Shown piece by piece: positions 42,746 through 52,043 of a DNA stretch of 64,000 bases. Positions within the stretch are counted from its first letter, which is position 1, and every line of letters begins with the position of its first letter. The position numbers were made by a program, and so were the translations under genes. A model generated the notes under the pieces. That model did no database searches and was not told where the DNA came from. It was given only the letters and a program-made list of their open reading frames with translations. Location of the stretch: NCBI GenBank assembly GCA_041859045.1, contig JBHELB010000007.1:20014-84013 (forward strand), read 5' to 3'. The DNA is from JBHELB01 sp041859045 (GTDB taxonomy: Bacteria; Hydrogenedentota; Hydrogenedentia; Hydrogenedentales; SLHB01).

Positions 42746-45700
42746 CTACGATTCCCGCGAGGTCTGCGGCAGATCCAGCGCGCGCAACAATTCGCTCAGG
42801 TCTTCGCCGCGGAACGGCTTGAGCAGATAGCCGTCGGCGTCGTTACCGCGCACACCGCCGGTTTCGATGGGTTTTGCCGTGACCATATAGACCTTTATAC
42901 CGGCGAGCGCGGGGGACGCCTTGATCTGACGGCAGGTTTCCCAGCCATCGATGCCGGGCATCGCCACGTCGAGAAGAACAAGGCCGTAGCGACCAGACAT
43001 CGCCATCTCGAGGGCCTCTTCGCCAGACGTGCATGTATCGACTGGATAACCTTCGCCTTCCAACAGGCGCCGAATGAACATCAAGACCTCGGCGTCGTCA
43101 TCCACGCACAACACACGATCGCCGAGGGTGCGTTCCTGGGCCTCGTCGCGCCGCACCGCGTAATGCACGCTGCTTAGTAGGGTGCTTTTGCGGAAGCTGC
43201 GCTTGATACGCGCCGCGACGAGCGGACGATAGCGTTGATAGAGCGCGTCATCGTTTGTAAGCAAGATCAGGGGAGCTTGGCCCAGCACGGGATGCTGAAC
43301 CAATTCGCTTAGCATACGGTCATCGCCCTCGATATCCGCAAGGATACAATCCGGATGATGACGCCCCGCCAGCGCGATGGCGTGTGCGCTGCCCGCCGCG
43401 TGGATCACGTCCATTCCCTCCGGTACGAGCAGGTTGCGCACTTGCGTGATGAGCGCCCGGTCTTGCGTCACCAATTCAATAAGCAGGTGCGTTTCCGTAG
43501 GCGTTTCCGCTTCGATCATTTCGCCGCCCTCGCCGCGCCGTGCAGCGCGTAGAGGCAACGCGAAGCGGAACGTGGCGCCTTCGCCGAGTTCGCTTGAGGT
43601 CACGATGCGGCTTCCGTGCAGGCGGACGATGTCCTGGGCGATGCTCAGGCCGATGCCGGTGCCGCCGTACTTGCGAGTGGAGGAACTATCGTATTGGTAG
43701 AAGCGCGTGAAGATCTTGTCGAGCGCCTCCGGGGGGATGCCGATGCCCGTGTCCGACACCGAGCACTCCACCGAATCGCCCGCGGGGCGCACGCGCACGG
43801 TCACGCTGCCGCCGTTGTGGTTGAACTTTACGGCGTTGGACAGCAGGTTGTTGAACACCTGCCCAAGTTTACCCTTATCGCCTTCGACGGAGATCGGTTC
43901 CTCGGGCGCGTCGAGAATAAGGCGGATATCTCGGCCGTCGGCGACGGGTTGAATAATTTGCAGGCTCGAACGAGCGACATCCACGAGGTCGAGCGTGTCG
44001 AACACGAGCGTTTCCGCTCCGCGATGCAGGCGCGAGAAATCCAGCAGATTTTCGATGAGCGTGACCAGCTTATCGACGTTGCGCAGGCTGATGGAGAGGT
44101 ATTCGCGCTGCGTATCGGTGACGGGACCCGCCTTTCCATTGTAGATCATGTCGGTGTAGCCCATGATCGACACCAGCGGCGTGCGCAGTTCGTGCGAGAC
44201 GTTCGAGAGAAGATTCGTCTTCATCTCGTCGAGCGTCTTGAGTTCTTCGTTCGCCTCATGCAGTTTTTCGCGCGCCCGCGTCACTTCTTCAAGCGATTGT
44301 TGCAGGTTTTCGAGTAACTGCGCGTTGCGAATGGCCACGGCGACGTGCGGGGCCATCTGCTCAAGCACCTCGACGTCATGATGCGAAAACCCGTTGGCGT
44401 GCATGGAGCCCAGATTCAGCGTGCCGATGATGCGGCCCGTGGCATACAGCGGCACGGAGACGCAACTTCGGATAGATGCCGGGAACTGGGGCGTGAACGG
44501 CGTGCCGGGGGCGGAGAGATCGTCCACCACCAGGCACTGGCGTCGTCGCGCCACCCAGGCCGCGCAGGAACGGTCGTCGTCGATAGACTGATTGAGCGCC
44601 GGGTCGAGCGCATGTTCAGGCCAGAGGGCATGGGTGACGAACGCGTCCCGCTGATCATTGAGCAGCGCGAGCGAGGCTTGATCGAAATCGACCAGTTTCT
44701 TGACCTCGACCACGAGGCTTTCATAGAGACGTCCGACCTCAAGGCTCGAGTTAATCACGTTGGCGATCTGGTTAATCGCCGCCAAGCGCTCCGCGCGATC
44801 GCGGGCCTCGCGTTCCAGGCGGACGCTCTTGGTCACATCCCGGAAGATGCCCTCGATTCCCGCGACGCGGCGATCATCGTCGTGCATCTGGTTTGCGGAC
44901 AGCTCGACGCAGATGGCCCTTCCGTCACGGCGTTTCATCCAAACACGGGAGCGTTCGACGTAGCCTTCGCGCTCGAGTTCGGCGAGAATCGGCTGCATCT
45001 CGTCTTCTTCCAAGAACAACGAGCCGAGATTGAGGCCCGCCGGCTCTTCATCGCGCGCCAGACCGAAAATCTCCGCGCCCGCCGGATTCATGAAGCCTAT
45101 CGTGCCGTTCGCGTCGGCTTGGAAGATGCCGTCGCGCATGGACGTGACGAGACTGCGGTATTTTTCCTCGGATTCCTCGAGTTGTCCGATATTGTGTTTG
45201 AGCGCCAAGGCCATCGAGTTGAAACTCGCGGCGAGTTCCTCGATTTCGTCGCCCGTGCCGATCTTGAGTTTGAGTTCCAGATCGCCCTGTCCGATGATTT
45301 GCGCGCCTTCGTTCAGGAGCAACACCGGGCGCACAATGTTGTTGTGGACGTGGCGATAGGCGTTGACGCACATGAAGCCGATGAAAAGAAAGCATATGCC
45401 AATCGCGGCGAGCGCGCCCAGGTTCACCACCCGGTAGACTTGGGTCAACGGCATATAGGCCACGACAAAGACGTTTTCGGTCGGGAAAGGCCGCACATAG
45501 GCCAGAAACACGTCACGTTGCTGCTCCATGGCGACGGAGTAGTTGTGCTGAATCCGTGACGAAGAGGGCGGGGTTTTCGGATTCCGGAGGACTTCGGCAA
45601 GGGCCTGGTCCAGCGGGACAATTTGCAGGTTTTCCTCGTTGCCCGCGCGCGCCGGGCTGAGCGACGCGGCCAATAGGCCTTGGCGTGTGGGATAGATGAT

Positions 45701-46357
45701 TTGGAAACGGATGTCCTGAAGCCCGCGCGGGTCATCGAAGCCGGGCGTCGTTAATGTGTGCATCACCAACGAGTGCAGATCGAAGAGTTCACAGATGAAT
45801 CCGTCAAGGCGGCCTGAGTCGCCAAAGATCGGGGCGACGGTTTGGGCAGTATAGATGTCTTGAGAGGGGAGGAATTCCACCTCGACAAAGGTCGGTTGCG
45901 TAACTTTGGTGACCCATTTGGGAATGTGTCTATCGCCGATGGCGGCCGGGTTGGTGGAGAGCAGCGGCGCGCCGGAGGGATCGTACACGGTCCAGACCGA
46001 GAGACGGTCGCTGGTGGCACGCGCGACTCTTTCCAAGCGCTTTTTAAGCCGCGCCTCGGTCGGAGGATCCGAGAGGAAACGCGGGCGAGCGTCATCCCCC
46101 GGACGTAGCGCGTCCGTGATTTCCTCTTCCTGCGCCAGTTCCCCGGCGCTCTTGAGGCGAAACTCCGCCGACAGTCGGAGGGCCACGGCCTTGCCTTCCG
46201 TCGCGGCGAGCAGGGTTTGCTCAGTGGCGCTCGTTTGGCCACGACGCGCCGCGACATAGCCCGCCGCCAGCGCCACCGTCAGCGGCAGAATTCCGACCCA
46301 CAGGATGGAGCGGAGAATTTTCCACTCGATGCCTCTTCTGGACTCACTCGTTTGCAT
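42746..46357 (-). CDS. Hybrid sensor histidine kinase (periplasmic sensor, HAMP, PAS, GAF, HisKA, HATPase, two REC)
   Basis: A 1203-residue membrane kinase. TM1 about 14-32, extracytoplasmic sensor about 33-310 of Cache-like size, TM2 about 315-337, HAMP about 340-390, PAS about 393-515, GAF about 530-685. The HisKA box is SNVSHELRTPLVSIMGY; the ATPase has NLLSNAVKFNHNGG, DTGIGIP and GTGIGLSIA. Two receiver-like domains follow: the first (about 960-1070) keeps an Asp (ILADIEG) but lacks the acidic pair, the second (about 1085-1195) is complete (VDDDAEV, LVLLDVAMPG, LLKPF). No output domain, so phosphate is probably relayed to another protein. It heads the transcript with the ABC exporter pair. 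Confidence 0.92.
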   Translation of the reverse strand: MQTSESRRGIEWKILRSILWVGILPLTVALAAGYVAARRGQTSATEQTLLAATEGKAVALRLSAEFRLKSAGELAQEEEITDALRPGDDARPRFLSDPPTEARLKKRLERVARATSDRLSVWTVYDPSGAPLLSTNPAAIGDRHIPKWVTKVTQPTFVEVEFLPSQDIYTAQTVAPIFGDSGRLDGFICELFDLHSLVMHTLTTPGFDDPRGLQDIRFQIIYPTRQGLLAASLSPARAGNEENLQIVPLDQALAEVLRNPKTPPSSSRIQHNYSVAMEQQRDVFLAYVRPFPTENVFVVAYMPLTQVYRVVNLGALAAIGICFLFIGFMCVNAYRHVHNNIVRPVLLLNEGAQIIGQGDLELKLKIGTGDEIEELAASFNSMALALKHNIGQLEESEEKYRSLVTSMRDGIFQADANGTIGFMNPAGAEIFGLARDEEPAGLNLGSLFLEEDEMQPILAELEREGYVERSRVWMKRRDGRAICVELSANQMHDDDRRVAGIEGIFRDVTKSVRLEREARDRAERLAAINQIANVINSSLEVGRLYESLVVEVKKLVDFDQASLALLNDQRDAFVTHALWPEHALDPALNQSIDDDRSCAAWVARRRQCLVVDDLSAPGTPFTPQFPASIRSCVSVPLYATGRIIGTLNLGSMHANGFSHHDVEVLEQMAPHVAVAIRNAQLLENLQQSLEEVTRAREKLHEANEELKTLDEMKTNLLSNVSHELRTPLVSIMGYTDMIYNGKAGPVTDTQREYLSISLRNVDKLVTLIENLLDFSRLHRGAETLVFDTLDLVDVARSSLQIIQPVADGRDIRLILDAPEEPISVEGDKGKLGQVFNNLLSNAVKFNHNGGSVTVRVRPAGDSVECSVSDTGIGIPPEALDKIFTRFYQYDSSSTRKYGGTGIGLSIAQDIVRLHGSRIVTSSELGEGATFRFALPLRAARRGEGGEMIEAETPTETHLLIELVTQDRALITQVRNLLVPEGMDVIHAAGSAHAIALAGRHHPDCILADIEGDDRMLSELVQHPVLGQAPLILLTNDDALYQRYRPLVAARIKRSFRKSTLLSSVHYAVRRDEAQERTLGDRVLCVDDDAEVLMFIRRLLEGEGYPVDTCTSGEEALEMAMSGRYGLVLLDVAMPGIDGWETCRQIKASPALAGIKVYMVTAKPIETGGVRGNDADGYLLKPFRGEDLSELLRALDLPQTSRES

Positions 46358-46418
46358 CTCGCCGATCTCAACACCTTTCTTGTGGCGGAGTCACGGGAAC
46401 CGCGATCGAAAGCGCTTC

Positions 46419-46447
46419 AGTATACGCTCCGCGCCGCCACACGCCAA
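46419..46447 (-). promoter_or_regulatory. Sigma-70 promoter of the kinase-ABC operon
   Basis: On the minus strand TTGGCG, a 17-base spacer and TATACT (5 of 6). Predicted start about 46412, giving a leader of about 55 bases. Confidence 0.55.
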
Positions 46448-46459
46448 GCGGGCAGTTCC

Positions 46460-46488
46460 TTCGTCTCCGCGTGACGTCGTGGTATACT
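46460..46488 (+). promoter_or_regulatory. Possible promoter of the PilT-like gene
   Basis: TTCGTC, a 17-base spacer and TATACT (46483-46488). The -35 is weak. The -10 is back to back with the minus-strand promoter 36 bases away, so the two promoters share the same short region. Confidence 0.45.
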
Positions 46489-46549
46489 GACTTCGCAACG
46501 TGGGGGCGCTTCGAAACGTCCCGGGTCGCGCCGGGAACGGAGAATGGCC

Positions 46550-48070
46550 ATGAACGAGGTCATCATCGGGATCGGGCAGCATCAGACCATCCCCGTCGTG
46601 CTCGAGCAAGCGGTTCTTCAGCTCTGCAAGACTCAAGGCGTTCCTCGCGCCGTCTTTGCTCGCGCCAAGGGATTCGAGATTGTCGCATCCCGGCCCGCGT
46701 TCGAAGGACCGTTTACGGCCTTGACGCTGAAGTTCGATGCGGCATACCAGGATCTCGATAAAGTAAACCAAGCGTTGGCGGCATGCGGCAGTCACGTTAC
46801 GCATTCGGTCGAGGACCTTTGGCATACCATAACGATCGACGGCGGCGCGGCGAGCGAGACGAACGAACTCCTGTCGCAGATCGATACGCTTTCCCAAGCC
46901 TTGCTCCTTCCCGAGGTCTGGCGCACGCACGGCGACCATTACCGTGTGGATCCGATCAGCGTTGAGCTTCTCTTTCAGGCGATGGTGCAATATAAGGCCA
47001 GCGACGTTCATCTTGCGCCTGGGGAGAAGATTGTATTTCGCGTTGACAATCAGATGCGCCATGCCGACGTGCTGGGCGTACTGTCGAGCGCGCAGATCTA
47101 CGCCCTGATTCGGGAAATCGCCCCGGAACGCGATTGGGAAACCTTCGTCAATGAGCGCCAAACCAGTTTCAATTTCCACCAAGTCGGCATTGGATATTCA
47201 CGCGTGTCGGCGTTCATTAAGACCGGCGCGCCCCACTGCACCATTCGGTTTTTGCCCGAGGTTATTCCGTCGTTTGAGGAGCTCAATATCCCGCGCGAGG
47301 CGATGGTGCGGCTCGGGGCGTTGCACCACGGCCTCGTGTTGATCACCGGCATGACCGGCAGCGGAAAATCCACGAGCATGGCGGCGCTGGTGGATTGGAT
47401 CAATACAAACAAGATGGTTCATATTCTGACTATCGAAAATCCGGTCGAATATGTACACGTGAATAAGCGCGCGATCATTTCCCAGCGCAACACCGGCACG
47501 GATGTGCCCACCTTCGCCGACGCGGTGCGCGGCGCGCTGCGCCACGATCCCGATGTGATCGTGATCGGCGAAATGCGCGATCCCGATACAATCCGCTCGG
47601 CGATCAACGCCGCCGCCACGGGACATCTCGTGATCAGCACGCTGCACTCGAATACCGCCGCGGAGGTGGTCAACCGTATTGTTAGCTTCTTCGATCCCGT
47701 CGAGCGTGATTTGGTTAAGCTTCAACTGAGGGATTCGCTCAAGGCGGTTATTTGCCAGCGTCTCATCGCGCGGACGGGGGGCGGCCGCGTGCCCGCGCTC
47801 GAAGTGATGTTTAACGACATCAAGCCGATCAACTCGGCCATCCTCGCGGGGGACACCGACGGCATCCGCATCGGTATGCAGCAGACGGTCTCGCAGAGCT
47901 TCATTTTCGAGGACTACATTATGAAGCTCCACAAGGCGGGGACGATTGACCTGGAGCACGCACGGGAAGCCTGCACGGATCTCAGTATTTTCGACCAAAT
48001 GCTGATGGGAACCTACTCGGTGCCGCGGCTGGACTCAATCAAAGGGCAGCACATGGGCGGACATCACTGA
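46550..48070 (+). CDS. PilT/PilU-like secretion ATPase with extra N-terminal domain
   Basis: A 506-residue hexameric ATPase of the PilT family. The first 150 residues are an extra domain with no recognisable family pattern (alternating beta/alpha, e.g. FTALTLKFDAAYQDLDKVNQ). From about 151 the standard PilT fold begins with LLFQAMVQYKASDVHLAPGE. Walker A is GMTGSGKST, the Asp box is LTIENPVEYVH, Walker B is DPDVIVIGEMRDPDT and the His box is GHLVISTLHSNTA. It could drive pilus retraction or act on the pseudopilins. CGGAGA lies 6 bases before the ATG at 46550; an ATG at 46544 abuts that site. No other pilus gene is close. Convergent overlap with the nucleotidyltransferase gene. Confidence 0.9.
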   Translation: MNEVIIGIGQHQTIPVVLEQAVLQLCKTQGVPRAVFARAKGFEIVASRPAFEGPFTALTLKFDAAYQDLDKVNQALAACGSHVTHSVEDLWHTITIDGGAASETNELLSQIDTLSQALLLPEVWRTHGDHYRVDPISVELLFQAMVQYKASDVHLAPGEKIVFRVDNQMRHADVLGVLSSAQIYALIREIAPERDWETFVNERQTSFNFHQVGIGYSRVSAFIKTGAPHCTIRFLPEVIPSFEELNIPREAMVRLGALHHGLVLITGMTGSGKSTSMAALVDWINTNKMVHILTIENPVEYVHVNKRAIISQRNTGTDVPTFADAVRGALRHDPDVIVIGEMRDPDTIRSAINAAATGHLVISTLHSNTAAEVVNRIVSFFDPVERDLVKLQLRDSLKAVICQRLIARTGGGRVPALEVMFNDIKPINSAILAGDTDGIRIGMQQTVSQSFIFEDYIMKLHKAGTIDLEHAREACTDLSIFDQMLMGTYSVPRLDSIKGQHMGGHH

Positions 48071-49416
48071 TTCTGTACGGGCCAGCGCGCTTGTGTCCAC
48101 GCAAGGGCCTCTTCTGGCGTGTGCAGTTCGTCTTCGAGTTGCGCGTCTTCCACAGCGGCCAGAATTTCCGTGAAGAGTGGCCCAGGGCGGTACCCCAGCG
48201 CGATGAGATCTCTCCCCGATATCAGGCGCGGTGGGCGCACGGCTTCCGGCGTGAGTCGGGCGAGGTAGTCCTCGACCCACGCGATGGTTTCAAGATCGCC
48301 GTGGCTGGCCAGGCAGTCAAGACGGCAAAGCTCGACCAGTTCTCGAAACCCTTCCTCACGCACGAACCGTTTACGCCGACTCTCGCGCATCCGTGGCGTG
48401 GCCGCCAGGCGCATGTGTTGGTCCACCAGCCACGTCACCCGATCCGTGTCGTCGTTGGCGAGGCGCAGGCGGCGACATATCGCGCGCGCGATCTCCGCGC
48501 CGCACTTCTCATGGTTGTTGAATCGGATGCGATCCTCAAACGTCTGCGTGAACGGTTTCCCCACGTCGTGAAACAGCGCGCCGAGCGCGAGCGTCGGCGT
48601 AGGCGACGAGAGCAGATCAAGCATGCGCAGCGTGTGCTCGAACACGTCTCCCTCGGGGTGGAATTCCGGAGGTTGTTCGACGCCTTTCATTGCCGATATT
48701 TCGGGCAGTACGGCTTTGAGAAGTCCGCTCGCGTCCAACAGCTCGAACGCCCTTCGCGCCGCGCCCTCAGTGAGCATTTTAAGGAGTTCGTCACGGATTC
48801 GCTCGGCGCTGGTCGTGGTGACGCACAGGGCCAAGGCGCATAATGCATCCCAGGTCGCGGGGTCAATCGCGTAGCCGAGTCGCGCCGCAAACCGCACCGC
48901 GCGCAGCAGGCGAAGGTGGTCCTCTTCAAACCGCGCGCGTGGATTTCCGACGGCCCTGACGATGCCCTTTTTCAGATCTTCACGGCCGCCGACGTAATCC
49001 AGCACGGCGTCTTCGCCGCGCGTCTCGCGATCGGGATCGAGAAACAGGGCGTTGATCGTGAAGTCGCGCCTTCGCGCGTCCTCGCGCTCATCGCAGAACT
49101 CAACGCCTGCGGGATGGCGTCCGTCCAGGTAGGGGCCGTCGCGGCGAAACGTGGTCACTTCGAAAAGACCTTCAGCGAATACAACAAGGATAACGCCGAA
49201 CTCGGCGCCGATCGGGACGGTTCGCTCGAACAACACCGCGACTTGCTCCGGGCGGGCATCCGTGGCGACGTCGTAGTCCTTTGGCGTGACGCCAAGCAGC
49301 TCGTCGCGCACGCAGCCGCCCGCAAGCAGCGCACGGTGTCCCGCCTTACGAAGACGCGCGCAGATGCGCAACGCGGCGGCGCGTCGCGGGTCGCGTGCGC
49401 TGCGTGGATTAGCCAC
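48064..49416 (-). CDS. CCA-adding enzyme / poly(A) polymerase-type nucleotidyltransferase with HD domain
   Basis: A 450-residue class II nucleotidyltransferase. The head has LLAGGCVRDELLGVTPKDYDVATDA (catalytic DxD), ARRRDFTINALF and the RNA/NTP region RFEEDHLRLLRAVRFAARLG. An HD phosphohydrolase-type domain follows (EGDVFEHTLRMLDLL, LALGALFHDVGKP). Members add CCA to tRNA 3' ends or polyadenylate RNA; sequence alone does not separate the two. The one tRNA gene in the window encodes its own CCA. GTG start at 49416 overlaps the DUF2339 stop by 8 bases, and the 3' end overlaps the PilT-like gene by 7 bases. Confidence 0.93.
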   Translation of the reverse strand: MANPRSARDPRRAAALRICARLRKAGHRALLAGGCVRDELLGVTPKDYDVATDARPEQVAVLFERTVPIGAEFGVILVVFAEGLFEVTTFRRDGPYLDGRHPAGVEFCDEREDARRRDFTINALFLDPDRETRGEDAVLDYVGGREDLKKGIVRAVGNPRARFEEDHLRLLRAVRFAARLGYAIDPATWDALCALALCVTTTSAERIRDELLKMLTEGAARRAFELLDASGLLKAVLPEISAMKGVEQPPEFHPEGDVFEHTLRMLDLLSSPTPTLALGALFHDVGKPFTQTFEDRIRFNNHEKCGAEIARAICRRLRLANDDTDRVTWLVDQHMRLAATPRMRESRRKRFVREEGFRELVELCRLDCLASHGDLETIAWVEDYLARLTPEAVRPPRLISGRDLIALGYRPGPLFTEILAAVEDAQLEDELHTPEEALAWTQARWPVQNQ

Positions 49417-51892
49417 GTCGCGACGTGTTCCCGTTGCGGCCGGTGAGGCGCAGGCGGCGTCGCGAATAGGCCCACGACACGGCCAGCAGGCCGAGGGTTA
49501 ACCCCGCAAAGGACGCGATCTGGAGCAGCGGCGGCAGTTTTGTGAGGTCAAAGCGGTATGCGCGAACGACCGCAATGGCAAACACGCACAACGCCGCCCA
49601 GCGATAGCGTGCTTCACGGAATACCGCGCCGAGAAACAACGTGGCGAATCCATGCGCCACCAGGCACAGCGTAAGATAGGCGGGAGGCGCCCACACACCC
49701 AACGCCGCCACGCCGACCGCCGCCATCGCCGCGGCCAGAATGGTGCGCAGCGCATCTTCGAAGTAAGCAGGGTGTCCGCCCTGTCCGCGCATGAGGTGGA
49801 TCAGGCGCTCGGCGCAGAGATAGGTGACGAGCAGCAAGACGACATAGAGCGGAAAATCGCTTGGGTCGCTGAGGGCATCGCGGTAGACGCGGATCTGGAG
49901 GTAAAAATAGGCTGTGCCGATCGCTTGGAGCAGTACGCCCGACGCTTTCACGCCGGTGCGCATGAAGACGAGTCCTCCCAGAACCAACGCGGCGCCCAGG
50001 ATGTTGTAGGCTAGTGGCGCGTAGATCCAATTGAGGGCGCGCGCAATCAGCGCCGCGCAGAGTGCGGTCCCCAGTAAATAAGGGATGGCTACCGCGCTAT
50101 GATGGTCCCACGTTCGCGGTCCCGGCATGCGCTCGAGAAACTGCTCCCAGAAATGCGCCCCCACAAACGTCATCAGCGCCAGCAAGGCCGTGTAGAGAAC
50201 GTAGCTTGCCTGATCCTCGAATCCAGGCAACGCGATGAACAATAGGAAGTGATAGGCGCCGTGCGCCGCCACAAGTAGAACCATGCTCGCCGCGCACAAC
50301 TGCGGCGTTCGCAGAAGAAGGCCCGCGATGACCAGCACCGCCGCCTGCGCGCCTAAAATGTAAGGCAAAGCGGGGTCATCCCCTCTGTCGGAGAGGGTTA
50401 GCCCCATCAGAATGAACGCGGCGGCGGCGGCATGCAGCATCGACATGGCCGTGCCCGGCAGGTCGATGAGCGTATCGGCAAGAAACCAATGTCCGCTGCG
50501 CCGGCGTTGCTCTGGACGGGGGCGGCGGACAATGCGTTCGTACGCGGCGGCGGTTAGCGCGAGCGCCGCGACGACGCTGCCGTAATAGACCCACGCCTTT
50601 GGGGCGGTGTACGGACCCCACGCCAGCATGACCGCCGTGCGTGGCGCGAAGAGCGCATACGCGGTCACGCCCGCCAGCAATGCCACGTTCACCGCTTTGA
50701 ACAGCACGACGCCGCGGCGGGCATAGGCCAGCGCAAGTACCAAACACACCGCCGCGAGCGAGGTCATCAGCTCTTCGCCCGACAACACCGATTCGAGCGT
50801 GAGCGCCAAGAACACGAAGCACTGGGCCAGCAGGACCTGATACAGCCGGTTGCGGTCCGGCCCGGCCGTTTCCGCCAGTATCCCCATCAGGCCAAGAAAC
50901 ACGGTCAGCCCCAGGCGGAACGCCCACACATAGTTCTCGAATGTGGCGTTTACCGGTTCCCACATCAAGGTGGCGTAGATGATGGTGTTGGCCAATGACA
51001 GGAGTGCGGGCGAGCGCCGGTAGGCTCCTCGACGGCGCGCGTCGACGACCGCCGCCAGCGAAAACATCACGAAATAGAGCGAGAGAAGCGCGGACGTTAT
51101 CCAAAAATAAGGTCGCGGCTCGATGAGGAGCGCGGCGGGCTTCGTGTGAAAAAACAGCAGGTATGTTGCGTACGTTGCGAGCAGTGCGCCCCAGGTGACG
51201 CCCATCCAGCGGTGCGCGGCGTGAAACCAGAACGTGGCCAGCGACAAGATCGCGCACGCTGCGAGCGCGTATACGAGATCCTCCTGGCGTCCGCTGGTGG
51301 CGCACCCCGCCATCACGGTGTAGTAAACCAGAAACAACGCGATTCCCGCGGCGGTTTGGCTCTTGCGCCAGTGCAGAATGCCCGTCAGCAACGCCAAGCA
51401 CGCCGTCAGCGTCAGCGTCGCTGCCCACGGCGACTTCCACAAGGCCATCGCCTCGACAAAAAACAGCGCGTACGTGACGTAATAGGTTCCGGCCAACCCC
51501 GCGCCGAGCAAAGTCATCGCGAAACGATCTTCGCGGTTTCGTCCGAGCAATCCATACACGATCGCCGCCACGCACAGGGCATAGCCGATCAGCGCCCGAT
51601 AGCCTGGGGCTAGCGCGCCTTGCTGCGCTCCGGTGACCGCGCCCAGGGCGATCGTCGTCATCATGAGCAGTACCGCGGCGCGTCCGAGCCAGACTCCGCC
51701 TACGCGGGTTTCAAGCCCGGAATCCCCGCTCAGCGCGCGCCCCACACCCGCGCGCATGTCATCAACCCAATGGGCCAGACCGCCTTCTTCCGACGAGGGC
51801 TCCGGAGCCGCGCCCGAACGCAGGCGCGCGACCTCGTCCTGAAGTCGCTTCACCTGTTGTTCCAGCTCTGCTATACGCGTCTGCTTGTCCAT
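49409..51892 (-). CDS. DUF2339 polytopic membrane protein
   Basis: An 827-residue protein with a short N-terminal coiled coil (MDKQTRIAELEQQVKRLQDE), a soluble linker (about 30-75) and more than 20 hydrophobic segments. The N-terminal membrane part LGRAAVLLMMTTIALGAV and LLGAGLAGTYYVTYALFF are the DUF2339 pattern. Function unknown in the family. The start at 51892 is chosen because GAGGAG lies 5 bases upstream; the frame to 51910 has no ribosome binding site. Upstream is the small membrane-protein gene, 150 bases away; downstream it overlaps the nucleotidyltransferase gene. Confidence 0.85.
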   Translation of the reverse strand: MDKQTRIAELEQQVKRLQDEVARLRSGAAPEPSSEEGGLAHWVDDMRAGVGRALSGDSGLETRVGGVWLGRAAVLLMMTTIALGAVTGAQQGALAPGYRALIGYALCVAAIVYGLLGRNREDRFAMTLLGAGLAGTYYVTYALFFVEAMALWKSPWAATLTLTACLALLTGILHWRKSQTAAGIALFLVYYTVMAGCATSGRQEDLVYALAACAILSLATFWFHAAHRWMGVTWGALLATYATYLLFFHTKPAALLIEPRPYFWITSALLSLYFVMFSLAAVVDARRRGAYRRSPALLSLANTIIYATLMWEPVNATFENYVWAFRLGLTVFLGLMGILAETAGPDRNRLYQVLLAQCFVFLALTLESVLSGEELMTSLAAVCLVLALAYARRGVVLFKAVNVALLAGVTAYALFAPRTAVMLAWGPYTAPKAWVYYGSVVAALALTAAAYERIVRRPRPEQRRRSGHWFLADTLIDLPGTAMSMLHAAAAAFILMGLTLSDRGDDPALPYILGAQAAVLVIAGLLLRTPQLCAASMVLLVAAHGAYHFLLFIALPGFEDQASYVLYTALLALMTFVGAHFWEQFLERMPGPRTWDHHSAVAIPYLLGTALCAALIARALNWIYAPLAYNILGAALVLGGLVFMRTGVKASGVLLQAIGTAYFYLQIRVYRDALSDPSDFPLYVVLLLVTYLCAERLIHLMRGQGGHPAYFEDALRTILAAAMAAVGVAALGVWAPPAYLTLCLVAHGFATLFLGAVFREARYRWAALCVFAIAVVRAYRFDLTKLPPLLQIASFAGLTLGLLAVSWAYSRRRLRLTGRNGNTSRRG

Positions 51893-52043
51893 CGTACTCC
51901 TCAACGCCACGCGAAGCGCATTGGCGCTCTCATTCTACTGCCGTGGAGCGGGATATCCAAAAAAACGCGACGAGTTCACGCGACACGCTTTCGGATCCTC
52001 GACGATTGGAGTCCAAGAATCGCATAAAGACGATAGTTGCGCG

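Noticed and set aside
41753..43177. 474-codon plus-strand frame across the ABC and kinase genes
   Set aside because: Antisense to the conserved ABC and receiver domains; composition is typical of a shadow frame.
44345..45559. 404-codon plus-strand frame opposite the sensor kinase
   Set aside because: Antisense to PAS, GAF and HAMP regions, no ribosome binding site and no recognisable domain.
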